DNA from: Serripes groenlandicus
Taxonomy: Eukaryota; Mollusca; Bivalvia; Cardiida; Cardiidae
Reading direction: 5' to 3'
NCBI GenBank assembly: GCA_031761405.1
Contig: JASEVX010000003.1
Location: forward strand, 19,434,349 to 19,498,348
DNA length: 64,000 nt
The position numbers and the translations under genes are program-made. Below are positions 1 through 10,169 of the stretch, one piece after another. Position 1 is the stretch's first letter. Every line of letters starts with the position of its first letter. The notes beneath the pieces were generated by a model. The model did no database searches and had not been told where the DNA came from. It saw only the letters and a program-made list of their open reading frames with translations.

Positions 1-2416
1 CATCATTGACAATGAAATTGTGTCTTTGATTACGGGCACGGGACTAAGCAAACTTAATGAATATTCAGATCCTATCATAAAGATGTTTGGGCAAATTACC
101 CTCTAATTAATCTTGTAAAGAAAGAATATGAACAATTTCCTATTAATAAAAATAGGACATCAATTCAGATGAATACATGTGTGTCACATCTGAAAACCGG
201 GAGTTGTCATACTATTTGTTTTCATTTGCATACTTGTAGTCATCAAACAAAGAAGTTTCTGTGGTATGGTGTATGAATACAACTGGGACATCTGTTGTTG
301 TTATCAATATGTGTCTAGTTACCCCTCATGCACATCGCAATGTATATTGTATTTGTTTAAGTATTGCAGTCAATAAGTGATTTTAGGGAAACGGAGGCAA
401 ACATCAACAGTTGGCCTTCACGTTACTCTCGTTTATTGAAGATGTTTGTTTAGTCTCAAGACAAAAATCATTTTAACAGGGGAAGATAAATGTAACGTTA
501 CGGCTCGAACTACGATGAATTAATGAATAAATTATATTGGAAGATAGTAAATGCTCGATGGTTTCCTTATTAATATTGGTCATAGTTCTGTATTGGGAGG
601 AGTCAATGTTGACCTCTCCAATATGAAGCTAGGTCAATAAAGAGAGTTATGAATATGTAAACAGGGCAGTATTTAAATATGGCCCAGAGCCGCTTCAGGG
701 AGAGAGAGAAATATATCTAGGAGACAAGGCAGAAGATAGAGAGAGGAGGGAGCGGGTGTTATAACTACATCATGTAGAGGGGCTGCCGAGATCACTCTTG
801 GGCGAGAATGAGGGTCAATAGTGGAGAGATAGATCCAGATGGGTCCTCTCTGCGGGGACCAGAAGGGAAGATATGGTATTAGAAATGATGTCGCGCAGAG
901 ATTATTGCCACTTTGGGCTAATGGAACATTTACTCAAATATCTTGGTAAAAGGAGGAGCGACTAAAATGACTATTGGTGTTGTTAGATGTTCGATGTGTC
1001 AGTGTCGTATTATGTGTGAGAAGTAAATATTAAATAGTATGTTAGTCACATAGACTTGTTGAACTTTATTATTAAATATTTTAAAAACGCATCGCGAAGT
1101 ACTAAGAGTCATACGAAAACGGGCCAAAGATAAAACGATAACATTACAGCTTCGATGAATTGCAATATTTTTATGTTTTACTTCATTGACAGACAAGGAA
1201 TAATACACGTAATAATACACGTAATCACAATCCCTTTTTAATTGAACTAAACAATTATAACTGATAATATCTTACTAATGGAATTAAAATCGCCAAAATT
1301 ACATACGATGTACCACTTTACTGTGATCAGACGTCAATAATATTGCTCTCTAAAGTATTAAAGATACCCCTTTTACTATATCGAGATCCTTCTGGTTGGG
1401 CATAAACCATGGCAAAATATTATCAGAGTTTAATTCACAAATAAAGCTCATGACTTAAGTCTAAAACTTCAATTTCAGACAACAACTTGTGTTTTTTTTA
1501 TGAAAATACTGAGCCCCAGATTTACTTTGGAAATTCTCACGGTGTTTTCCTTTTAATTTATTGTGAAGTAGTAAGTCAAACACAGGGCTGCTGGTTCCGA
1601 AATATAAGTTATTATAATACCTATGGCGTAGTATTTGATCGGGCTGTCCCTGACTGCAAAGCCATTCGACTGACACGAACGTCTTCAACCTACAAGCAAA
1701 GCTCCCTGACTGAAGTTATTTATACTAGCAGATTGATTGTAACACCAAATCAAACGTCCATCAAGTCTCAATGTGTGTGTATTGTTATTGACAGTTTACT
1801 ACGTGACTCTCTTATAATTGACCAAGTCATGAAAAATGAGCCATTATGAGGTCATAATTTCACAGTATAACCATCCATGACAGGAGGATAGTCAAAGAAA
1901 TCCAATCTACTTATAATTACATGTACTATATAACACTGTTTTTCAAACTTAATATATTCTTAGAACTTTAACTTGGAGCAAAGTCAACAAACATGTACAT
2001 ACGCAGACGTAAATAGTGGTATAGTATTGACATCATTACTGCAGTAGTTATGATTCATTTTGAATATCGATGTTAAGTCATTTAATTCTTTGCTTTAAAT
2101 TTAACACTTAAACTAAAATTTCAAAGGAACTGTAGTTCTGTGTTAAGTCAATTTTACCACAACTTGTATTAAATTGTTCCACCTATGATATGTGGATGTT
2201 CATTCTCCGGTCCGTCGTCTAGGAAGTTCACTAGCCTGAGCTCGCGCATTATGGAATCAGCGACGTCTACCTGAAGTTCATTTGAGATATCATCTTGGGA
2301 CATGGTTTTATTTTGTTTGCCTTTATACACAGTGTTCAATCCCTGCCGGAATGAAAATAACTTGCCACTGTGGAATACTTCATACAACGTGTTTCAGGCG
2401 CATACCATCTAAGAGG
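1..2416. other. Unassigned AT-rich region, possible old LTR remnant
   Basis: I recognise no gene here. The stretch around 491-975 has some features of a solo LTR: it begins tgtaacgttacgg, has a TATA-like tatttaaata near 671, and a purine-rich transcribed part. No second copy, TG...CA end or target duplication could be defined, so this is only a suspicion. An open frame at 1487-1849 (plus strand, up to 120 residues) shows no known motif. A short minus-strand frame at 2169-2387 ends in an acidic tail and is preceded by a splice-acceptor-like ttccggcag. It could be an exon, but nothing else supports it. Confidence 0.3.
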
Positions 2417-2420
2417 TTAA

Positions 2421-2586
2421 CCCTTTCCCACATACAACAAATCTGCAACAGACGACTTTGAAAACATCTTGGGAAAATTACAAACAATATTTGTAAATGA
2501 AAGTATATTATTCTAATATATTTGGAAACATTGTGGCAAATCTGTCTGCTGCAGAACCGTCAAACTTGTCTGTATGAGGGAAAGGA
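2421..2586. mobile_element. piggyBac-type MITE (166 bp)
   Basis: The element is bounded by TTAA on both sides (2417-2420 and 2587-2590), the target site of piggyBac transposases. Its ends form imperfect terminal inverted repeats: ccctttcccacataca on the left and the reverse complement of tccttteccatacaga-like sequence on the right (actual right end tgtatgagggaaagga). It is far too short to encode a transposase, so it would depend on an autonomous partner. The interior motif ctgcaacagacgactttg recurs near 14.9, 31.3 and 40.9 kb, so the family is dispersed. The family assignment rests on TTAA plus the end sequences only. Confidence 0.65.
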
Positions 2587-2590
2587 TTAA

Positions 2591-5500
2591 AGCATCTGGT
2601 TAATATGCGCCCCTATACTCTGGATTCGGGGATTCACGTTACATCTGTATGGTCCGGGTGGACTGCCTTGAAACGAAACGGACTTTGACCTCTGACCTTT
2701 CTTGCCAGTCATTGGACTAGCAACAGGACAGTCATTGATGGCATGGCGGTATTCGATGTATTCTAAAAATCACTTCAGAGCAAGATAAACAATATAATTG
2801 TTATATTACATACATACATATGGGAATTGTTGTTCCTTCTGCGGAGTTGTGTCAAAGGAACTAGCAAAACACAATATTTCCCAATACAGATACAATACCT
2901 TTAAAACAGAGAAATAATAAATTTGATAAATTTAATAATAAACGCAGAATATAGTTTATACTCTGTAGAAAGTGGTAGACTGGATACAGAGATTATTTAT
3001 AAATACAAGATGAATACTTTTACTGATATTAGAATAAGGAGATTACAAGAGCTAGAGCGAGTATGGACACATTACTGTCGTGCTAATTTATTACGTTTAT
3101 GTTAACACAGTGCTCCTGTATTCATAGGCTGATTTTACTGGTTCCGAAGTAATTATGGAACTGCGATCAGTCTACTGTTTTGTACATAAGGGGAGATAAC
3201 ACGTCTCTCCTAATACACTAGCAATGCATGGCTTGGCAATTCTAATGTGGCCCTTTTTGGGTGCAGACTGACAACTAGTGAGTGACTGGTCAGAAGATCA
3301 CAACACGAAACCTTGCAGTCTTTGAAGACCACACACACGGCAGAGACAAGAATGCACCAAGCAAGACACTTCAGTTCGATGGTTGACGACTGGTAGAAGC
3401 TCTGCTCTGAAATGCTCTCATATATGTTATAGGTGTAATGTCTAATTAAAAAGAGTACTCGCCAACAATCAAATCTGTATTTTGTAAATTAACACTACAT
3501 TACTCTATAACTGTTACTAAAGGGAAGACATTCTGAAAACTTTTAGCCCCCTTCATGAAGAAATATATGATAAGTTGCCTCCCTTTTGTATGACTCGTCT
3601 CCGTATTTCTGGCGTGGTTATGTTGCTAATTTTGAAATAAAGATGAATAAATAGTTAATTGATTTATTAATTTAAGTTTCAAAGCCATTTTCAAAATCAC
3701 GGCGGCTGGTTCACTTAACCACATGTTACATAGCTTTTGCTCACCAGTTCTTCACAACGCATTCTTCAGAAGAAACTGGCTACCTTCCAATGCAGACTAT
3801 CAAGCCCATTGGAAGAAGAACAACACTAGATATAATTAGATATAATAAATGTCCGAGCTAGGCTTCGAGACCGCGACCTGTGAATTAATAAACCCCATTG
3901 AAAGCGACTGAACTATCGACACTTGATCCAGGAATTGATTAAAGGTAGTCCTCGTTGTTACCGACTACACTATCGCAGCTCGAGCAAGAATGAATGGCCA
4001 CTCCAGGCTTCGAACTCACGAATTGTCGATTGATATTGATACCACATTGTAACTGATTGTTCTATTGCCGCTTCGTACAACAAGTCTTCATGTTTAGCTA
4101 GGTGCTCGTCAGAGTCAATTGCTATAGTAGGCGAATACCGAAAACACTCATCGAAAGCTAGACTGGAATCCTTATTGTTAAAGTCTTATTACTGTCACGA
4201 AACGGATATTTCAGTTACTTTCCTTGTTGGTCATTCTATTTCAGTTGTTATCATTCCGTTTCATAGAAAGCTTCCGCAAACCAAGATCGCCAGTTATTAA
4301 TTAATTATTAAATCTGTTAATTATACCATCTTTACCAAGAGACACATCATGTAAGTACTTGTATGTGATTTCGGGATATATCGTTGTTCGATTTCAATTA
4401 TAGTTTTTTATGCATTTCCTGTATTTTGAGTACAGACCGCTTTGAAATATGCAAAAAGATCAATCACTCAGACGTTCATTAAATTGTTGATAATATAGGT
4501 GCACAGATATGGAGTCCAAAAGTATCGATTACTAGATCACGTGGGGTATTGCTATATAATCTCGGATTCCTAGTAGATTAGTTAGTCTGTGTTCGGCAGT
4601 CAGCAAGAACACATCTCCAAGTCTCAATCGGCAACGTACGATTTTGAGAAGTGTGGGAGTGGTAACTAGTACGGATATCTCAGAGTTGCAGCTTCGGATC
4701 AGAATTGAAGGGTTCTCTACAACATACCATCGTCATCTCGGATCGTACAAGTCAGTGAATGGTTGATTATTGGTTCAGTTGTACGAGACAAACGGTTCCG
4801 GACGATACAGCGGTTGCACACTACCTGTTCGGTCTCATTGAAGGTTTCAGGCTGATACAGTTTGTTTCAGCCATATATAGCGCCAGACAGCTTGTATTGG
4901 TTTAAACCCGTTGATGTACTTCGTCACAGCAGTACACTTGACCTTACAATATCGGCAATGAATTACTTCAAATATCTCTTTCTACAGTAGCTCTTCATTA
5001 CTAAACACCATTTCGGGTTCAACGAAATGTCTTGATATTTTTAGAGTGTATATTATGTCAGTGCAAGCACACGCATCTGCGGAATACTTTTTAAAATGAC
5101 TTATGCTATCCCTACAGTATCGTACCACCAATTAGTCCGTCACTAGCAAAACAAAATGCGGTAACATATTGGGATATCTACCTGAAAATGGATTTGATTT
5201 GACATCAATTACGCAATAGAAAGAACTCCAAAGAAATTTGCTGTTAAAACATATGAATTACAGAATTGAAATTGATAAAAGTATTTATGCGCTGTTAACA
5301 CACGAATTCGTGGAAATACAATTACATGTCTTTGAATCGAGTCGAACCAGATTTTCGCTTACGACTCAAATACAATTTGTACAGATAGTTAAATTCCAGT
5401 TATAATATATATACCAAAAGAGAATCAAATTAGTGCAATGCTAGTAAATAATGGTTGATATTTTATAAAGATATAACAAATTGACACGCTTTATCAATAT

Positions 5501-6060
5501 AAGTTTAACTCAAATATACATGACCAACACAATCAAGGGGATTTAATAACTGCTAGGATGAATAAGCAAGTGATCTTTTGGACGGTACCCCTAAGGATAC
5601 TGTCTATAGCCATGTGCATTTTGAGAAATCGTACAAGAATTGGCTCCCTGATTATAAACAGAATGACAGAGTAAAGCTGGGAACCAAAAATCGAGAGGGA
5701 TTTTTTTAACCCTCAACAAAAAAGTAGTGTCAATTATCAGGCAATATAAGTGCATTTTCGAAAATATTGGTGAATCAAGATATCTGAATTTTGAAAAAGG
5801 ACTGCATTAGTGGTTGAAGTAATACGTTTACAATTTTGCGTTGATGTTTGAATTAATATATTCATAAACAATGTATGAATATATGTGGCGTGTTTTGACA
5901 TTTTGTGCCCAATTGCGGCCAACGTCATTTACGAGAAAACGCGTCGAAAGATGAACGTTAAAAATGAGACAATTATCTATATCAAATAGTTATTTGTCTC
6001 GTTAATACAACCAAATTCCGATATATTTCTACAAATTACGATGTAAATCTTGTTAACCGT
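2591..6060. other. Unassigned region with possible tRNA-derived SINE remnants
   Basis: No gene is recognised. Between about 3850 and 4080 there are two stretches that look like reverse-strand B boxes of tRNA-derived SINEs (ggcttcgagaccgcgac and ggcttcgaactcacg), each in tRNA-like context. I could not find their ends or target duplications. The rest is AT-rich with only short chance frames. Confidence 0.25.
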
Positions 6061-6099
6061 CAAGTTACATGTATGCAGAATCGAATGCGTCTCGTTTTA

Positions 6100-6790
6100 G
6101 AGTTATTGAGATCGCCTTTTGTCCGTCGTCCGTCGTCCGTCAACTTTTTCTCCTCAGTAACCAGTGGGTCAATTTGGATGAAACTTCACAGAAAGCATCC
6201 TCTCAATGACCTCACCAGAAATCTTTCAAATTGTTGGGATCCATGCAAAATTCTGGTTTCCATGGCAACGAAACCGAAAAATAATCAAAATTCTTCTTCT
6301 CCCAAATAATTTTGTAGAAATGTTCCTTGGATGACCCTCTATGAGATTCCTTCAAGCCATGTTGATTGGTCGAAAAACATGGCCGCCAGTGGGCGGGGCT
6401 ATTTTGCCTTATATAGCTATAGTGAAAACTTAAAAAATCTTCTCCTCCGAAAGTGTTGGCCGATTTTCAAATAATTTTGTAGAAATGTTGCTAAAGTGAC
6501 CCACTATCAGATTCCTTTAAGCCATGTTGATTGGTTGAAAAACATGGCCGCCAGTGGGTGGGGACTTTTTTGCCTTATATGGATACAGTGAAAACTTAAA
6601 AAATCTTCTTCTTCCAAACTGGTTGGCAGATTTTCAAATAATTTTGTAGAAATGCTCCTTGGTTGATTGGTCGAAAAACATGGCCGCCAGGGGGCAGGTC
6701 TATTTTGCCTTATATGGCTATATTGAAAACTTAAAAAATCTTCTCCGAAAGTGTCAGGCCGATTTTCAAATAATTTTGTAGAAGTGAGAA
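6100..6790. repeat. Tandem array, ~165-bp unit with 'catggccgcca'
   Basis: About four imperfect units. Landmarks recur at 6462, 6629 and 6761 (gattttcaaataatttt), and the block catggccgccagtgggcgggg recurs with substitutions. The last unit is shortened by roughly 35 bp. The upstream edge contains a short (tccgtcg)n run near 6120. The same unit forms a second array at 38.4-39.2 kb. The copies differ from each other, so neither array was recently homogenised. Confidence 0.8.
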
Positions 6791-6885
6791 ATCGAGAATA
6801 TTAGTAAATAGTGATGACCTTTGTGAATATTTTGGTGTGAAAACAAGTTTTGTAATCATGTAGCACGTTGAAAACACAATTGTCA

Positions 6886-7230
6886 TGGCGTGTAGCCAAT
6901 CTTCGTGTGCAAGCACAATTTTGTACGAATTAGTATCGTACAATGACATCGATTTTAATGAAGAACTCGAGGTCGTGAATTGCATGTATTTCGGTAATGT
7001 ACAACATCCGGATAGTGACGAAGATATAAGCCCTGTAGTATGATTATTCTCCCGTTGAAGGGGACTGTGCTTCTGAACAAAATGTTTGTGTTGATGTTGG
7101 TTTGGACTCTGAAGAAATTAAACAGAGAAAGGCTTGACTGGAAAGACTTGCTTTCCTATATCGTCTTTCTTGTATCGAAAAAACAAGGAAGAACTTGACA
7201 TGATTTGAAAATTTCAATTGTTCAATCATA
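6886..7230 (+). pseudogene. Decayed coding sequence, 5' part, split by the Polinton-like element
   Basis: A start codon at 6886 opens a plausible reading (MACSQSSCASTILYELV...) with acidic stretches. It runs into a frameshift near 7040 and then continues as YSPVEGDCASEQNVC... and LERLAFLYRLSCIEKTRK, with stops in between. The reading reaches the insertion point at 7230. The other side resumes at 12514. The composition is more protein-like than surrounding DNA. I do not recognise the family with confidence. The downstream half recalls a conserved region of transposon-borne integrase-like proteins, so the host could itself be an older transposon. Confidence 0.4.
7225..7230. repeat. Target-site duplication ATCATA (left copy)
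   Basis: The six bases atcata lie directly before the first base of the palindromic element. An identical copy sits directly after its last base at 12508-12513. A 6-bp duplication is the length made by Polinton/Maverick integrases. Confidence 0.85.
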
Positions 7231-8952
7231 AGTAGTATAGGCAGCTCTTTGGTTACAAACAAAGATGATGTAATCGGCGGTCATTTTGTTGACCGAGTTA
7301 CTATTTATAGTATCTCATTTGCATATAAGGATTGAAACCGGAGAGGACTCTATAGTGTTGACCTAGTTATTTATATACAATGACTGCGCATGCGTGACGG
7401 CCATGTTTTAATCAAAGGTCTATATTTAGAATGACATCATAGATCTATATTTAGAAAGCTTTAACAATGGAGCAAGTGTTTCAGCAGCACCCTTCAGGCG
7501 AGACCACCAACGATTTGTCTCTAGCCTTCTACCAATAGATTCTAGCGGGTATGTTGTTGGAACCCTCGAATATAATGGCGGAGAAATTCGACCTAACCTT
7601 TGCTACATTATTTCGGAACACCTGACATGAGACATCCATACAACACGATATATCCCTTTAGTATGTCGTATAGTCGAGCCGAAGCACGCAGACAAACATG
7701 TATGGCAAAGCAATAACTTTAACGTCTTACCTCAATGACAACCAGAGTTCAAATGACAGATTTCCCGATCTATTTTTAGACTCGTTATTTCACCATCGGA
7801 AATTTTATCAGAAACACACCGGATGTGTCATAATTAATCTCCTTCACAATCTGTGTCTATTGATATAGGACCGGATGTGCAAACAATATCCCTCTTTGAC
7901 ATGTCAAAAGGTAATCTCCTTGTCTGACATCATACTCTCTGCGCCTATTTATATAGGACCGGAAACGTAGATAATGCCCCCTTGACAAGTCAAAAGGTAA
8001 TCTCCTTATCAGTATGTGTGTACAATACTCCTTAAAAATATAAAAATTAATCTCCTTTAAAGGCGTCACAATGTCTGCGTCTGAACACCTGCAACGAACG
8101 CTTTAACACTTGTCTGAGAATAACCCTTTATATTGCTGTTCAAAAGTTTACCCTACATAATGAAAGTTATTATTATGTCTAAATTTGCACTTGAAAAGTG
8201 TCACTGTAGTTATACACAACTTTACCAATTTGATCAGATTTCAAATATTCGGGGGGAAAGGAGCCCATTAAAGCCGTCAAATCAGTTTTTATCGAGTTGT
8301 GACACTATTTACGCTTTAACTTTTTCTTTTTATGCTACCAAATGATAGAAGACCAAAAAGTTTTCATTTAAACCAAAGTTTGTCGCTATAATTGTTTACC
8401 GCTTTCGAGTTATGTAATATGAGAGATTTTTAAACCCCCAAAATGAACTTGCCCCGATCCTCAAGCTTGATATACCGTTGGAAAGATCTCGTTGCGCCCT
8501 TTTAATATATGAAAAATTATGTTTATTTTGTTTATTTCAAAGTGCGTCAAAAGTCTTCTCAATGCGCAAATGCCGATATCTTCTTTATTTCTTTTCCGAA
8601 TGTAGTCGTGTTTGGCCCCATTGAAAAGGGTTTCAAATTTTCTATCGATTGAGGAGGTCAAACCGGACGTTTGGCCTGTCTGTAAACCGGAAGTGACGTC
8701 ATTATATATTACAATGGTCACATCTTCAAATTTACAATTTGTATATCATTCGAAAGCTCTCATCGAGATATGAGTATATTCGAATTTAAAAGATATCAGA
8801 TCAATGTTTTCATGACATTGTACTTTAAATAAGCAGCTCAAGGGTTAAAAGAAAAACAAAGACATGAATGCAATTTCTACAATTTTATTATATAATCAAG
8901 TATTGTAGTTCGCTGAATCAAAATAACTCACACTACTTATTGAACAAAGTAT

Positions 8953-9144
8953 TCACAAATCACGATTCATTACGGGATGAAAATGATTGTCAATTTGTCT
9001 CATACTCCATCCATGACGTCTATGAATAACTGTCCACCGTTCCGTTATCTTGTAAACGTGGTTCCTCCGGCATTTTCTTTCCGTTAATTTAGTCACGTAG
9101 TCCCGGTGGTCCGTGCATTCGATACCCCTTTTTCGCATTTTCAA
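8953..9144 (-). CDS. Small basic ORF in the left arm, overlapping the upstream ORF
   Basis: This 63-residue frame is rich in Arg, Lys and His and overlaps the end of the ORF at 9089-9349 in another frame. It could be a separate small virus-like gene or a chance frame. In the right arm the corresponding frame is broken by an insertion of about 12 bp near 10665, so it is conserved in only one arm. No family is recognised. Confidence 0.25.
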   Translation of the reverse strand: MKMRKRGIECTDHRDYVTKLTERKCRRNHVYKITERWTVIHRRHGWSMRQIDNHFHPVMNRDL

Positions 9145-9349
9145 TCCGAATATGTTTTCTTTTCCTGGCTACCTCTGACTTGGCTTGTTTGACAGCGTGA
9201 GCCATGGGTGTCACACAGTTAATTGTAGGTTCTTTCACCTCCCCAACCGTTTGTATTTTTTCCACCACGTATTGTCCTTTATGATTAGGTTTCAGTTTCC
9301 CTTCAGCCATCCGCTGAAAATGTCGTGTCCACATTTCTACTTTGTCCAT
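9089..9349 (-). CDS. Polinton-like arm ORF (86 aa), left copy
   Basis: The product starts MDKVEMWTRHFQRMAEGKL and ends in a basic segment (ARKRKHIRIENAKKG). The right arm at 10386-10646 encodes the same protein with only about three residue differences visible (T/K, C/F and K/E), suggesting that both copies stayed open. It is small, soluble and positively charged at its C-terminus, with no transmembrane segment. I believe similar small proteins occur in invertebrate Polinton-type elements, but I cannot name a function. On the minus strand it lies downstream of the zinc-finger ORF at 9663-10001, in the same direction. Confidence 0.6.
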   Translation of the reverse strand: MDKVEMWTRHFQRMAEGKLKPNHKGQYVVEKIQTVGEVKEPTINCVTPMAHAVKQAKSEVARKRKHIRIENAKKGYRMHGPPGLRD

Positions 9350-9577
9350 CGTCGACGGTAGTAAAGTACACAGCGAGTGATAGTTATATTCTTATCTATT
9401 ATATGCATACTTCCTCCTCTTATAGCATTTCTTCACCATGACTGTCGTCGCTACCATCGTCGCTACCGTCGTCGCTAACGTCGTCGTTCTCAGACTTCAC
9501 TATACCTTCTATTCAATAACGGTGTTTCTTAATGGCCGACTGTATGGCCTGTTTTAGTATCATTCCCTCGGACACGA

Positions 9578-10169
9578 GTTCGTGTACATCTTCCATGACA
9601 CGCTGGTGAATGACTCCGTGTTCTAATTGGAATGTGTGGAGAAGCAGTCGGCTATACATACGTTAGACATGTGTTGTATCTTCCGCTACTATTTTTGAGT
9701 CTGCCTTTTTCTTGGCCTCGTCATTGGACATTCCATCTCGCTCATACTTTTCCACTTTTTTTCGCCAAGATTTTTCATTATTGTTCGAAGCTTTACGGTA
9801 CATGACTCCAAACACTTTGTGTTCTTCGCTGTCTTTATCTTTTACATCTTCTTCGCTCTGGTCATAGGATATCCACCGTTTTAATGGAGGCGTTTTCGCG
9901 TGATCCTCCGTGGCAGAACGCTTATTACACCATCGTTTGACATGATTTTGTAAATAATGAACGTCACCAAACACGATACCGCAATCGTCGCAAACGGGCA
10001 TGTCTAGACTATTATCAGACTCGATGCTGGAATCACTCTTTATGTACTCTACAGGGGTGTCCCTTATAGTTTTCTTAACTGAATATCCTCGCGGATCATA
10101 CGCTGGAGTATCACTTATATACTTGTGTTCAGCTACTGATACATTCTGTTCAAAATTGTTTGGTCTAAG
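9578..10169. other. Asymmetric centre of the palindromic element
   Basis: About 590 bp not shared between the two arms. It carries the minus-strand zinc-finger ORF and its flanks. A unique spacer between long inverted arms is expected if the element arose by a fold-back inverted duplication of one end, which is an inference from the layout. Confidence 0.7.
9663..10001 (-). CDS. C2H2 zinc-finger ORF in the Polinton-like element (112 aa)
   Basis: Residues 4-24 form a single C2H2-type motif (CDDCGIVFGDVHYLQNHVKRWC, in which C-x2-C is followed by a helix with H and a terminal H/C-like ligand). After it comes a charged linker (KRWISYDQSEEDVKDKDSEE) and a Lys/Glu-rich tail with coiled-coil character (SWRKKVEKYERDGMSNDEAKKKA). 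The frame is fully open and single copy. A nucleic-acid-binding role is inferred from the finger only. Small proteins opening with such a finger are, as far as I recall, typical of molluscan Polinton-like elements. The product may be truncated compared with its parent, because the element has lost most genes. Confidence 0.6.
   Translation of the reverse strand: MPVCDDCGIVFGDVHYLQNHVKRWCNKRSATEDHAKTPPLKRWISYDQSEEDVKDKDSEEHKVFGVMYRKASNNNEKSWRKKVEKYERDGMSNDEAKKKADSKIVAEDTTHV

Larger units (their letters stand above)
7231..9577 (-). repeat. Left inverted arm of the Polinton-like element
   Basis: This arm pairs with 10170-12507 in reverse complement. Homology runs from the terminal AG to the block cattccctcggacacga, after which the sequence becomes unique. 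The outer 900 bp include degenerate sub-repeats around 'aggaccgga...gtcaaaaggtaatctcctt'. The inner part holds the minus-strand ORFs at 8953-9349. Confidence 0.9.

Noticed and set aside
491..975. Solo LTR
   Set aside because: Promoter-like features are present but no second copy, matching ends or duplication could be shown, so it is only mentioned in the region entry.
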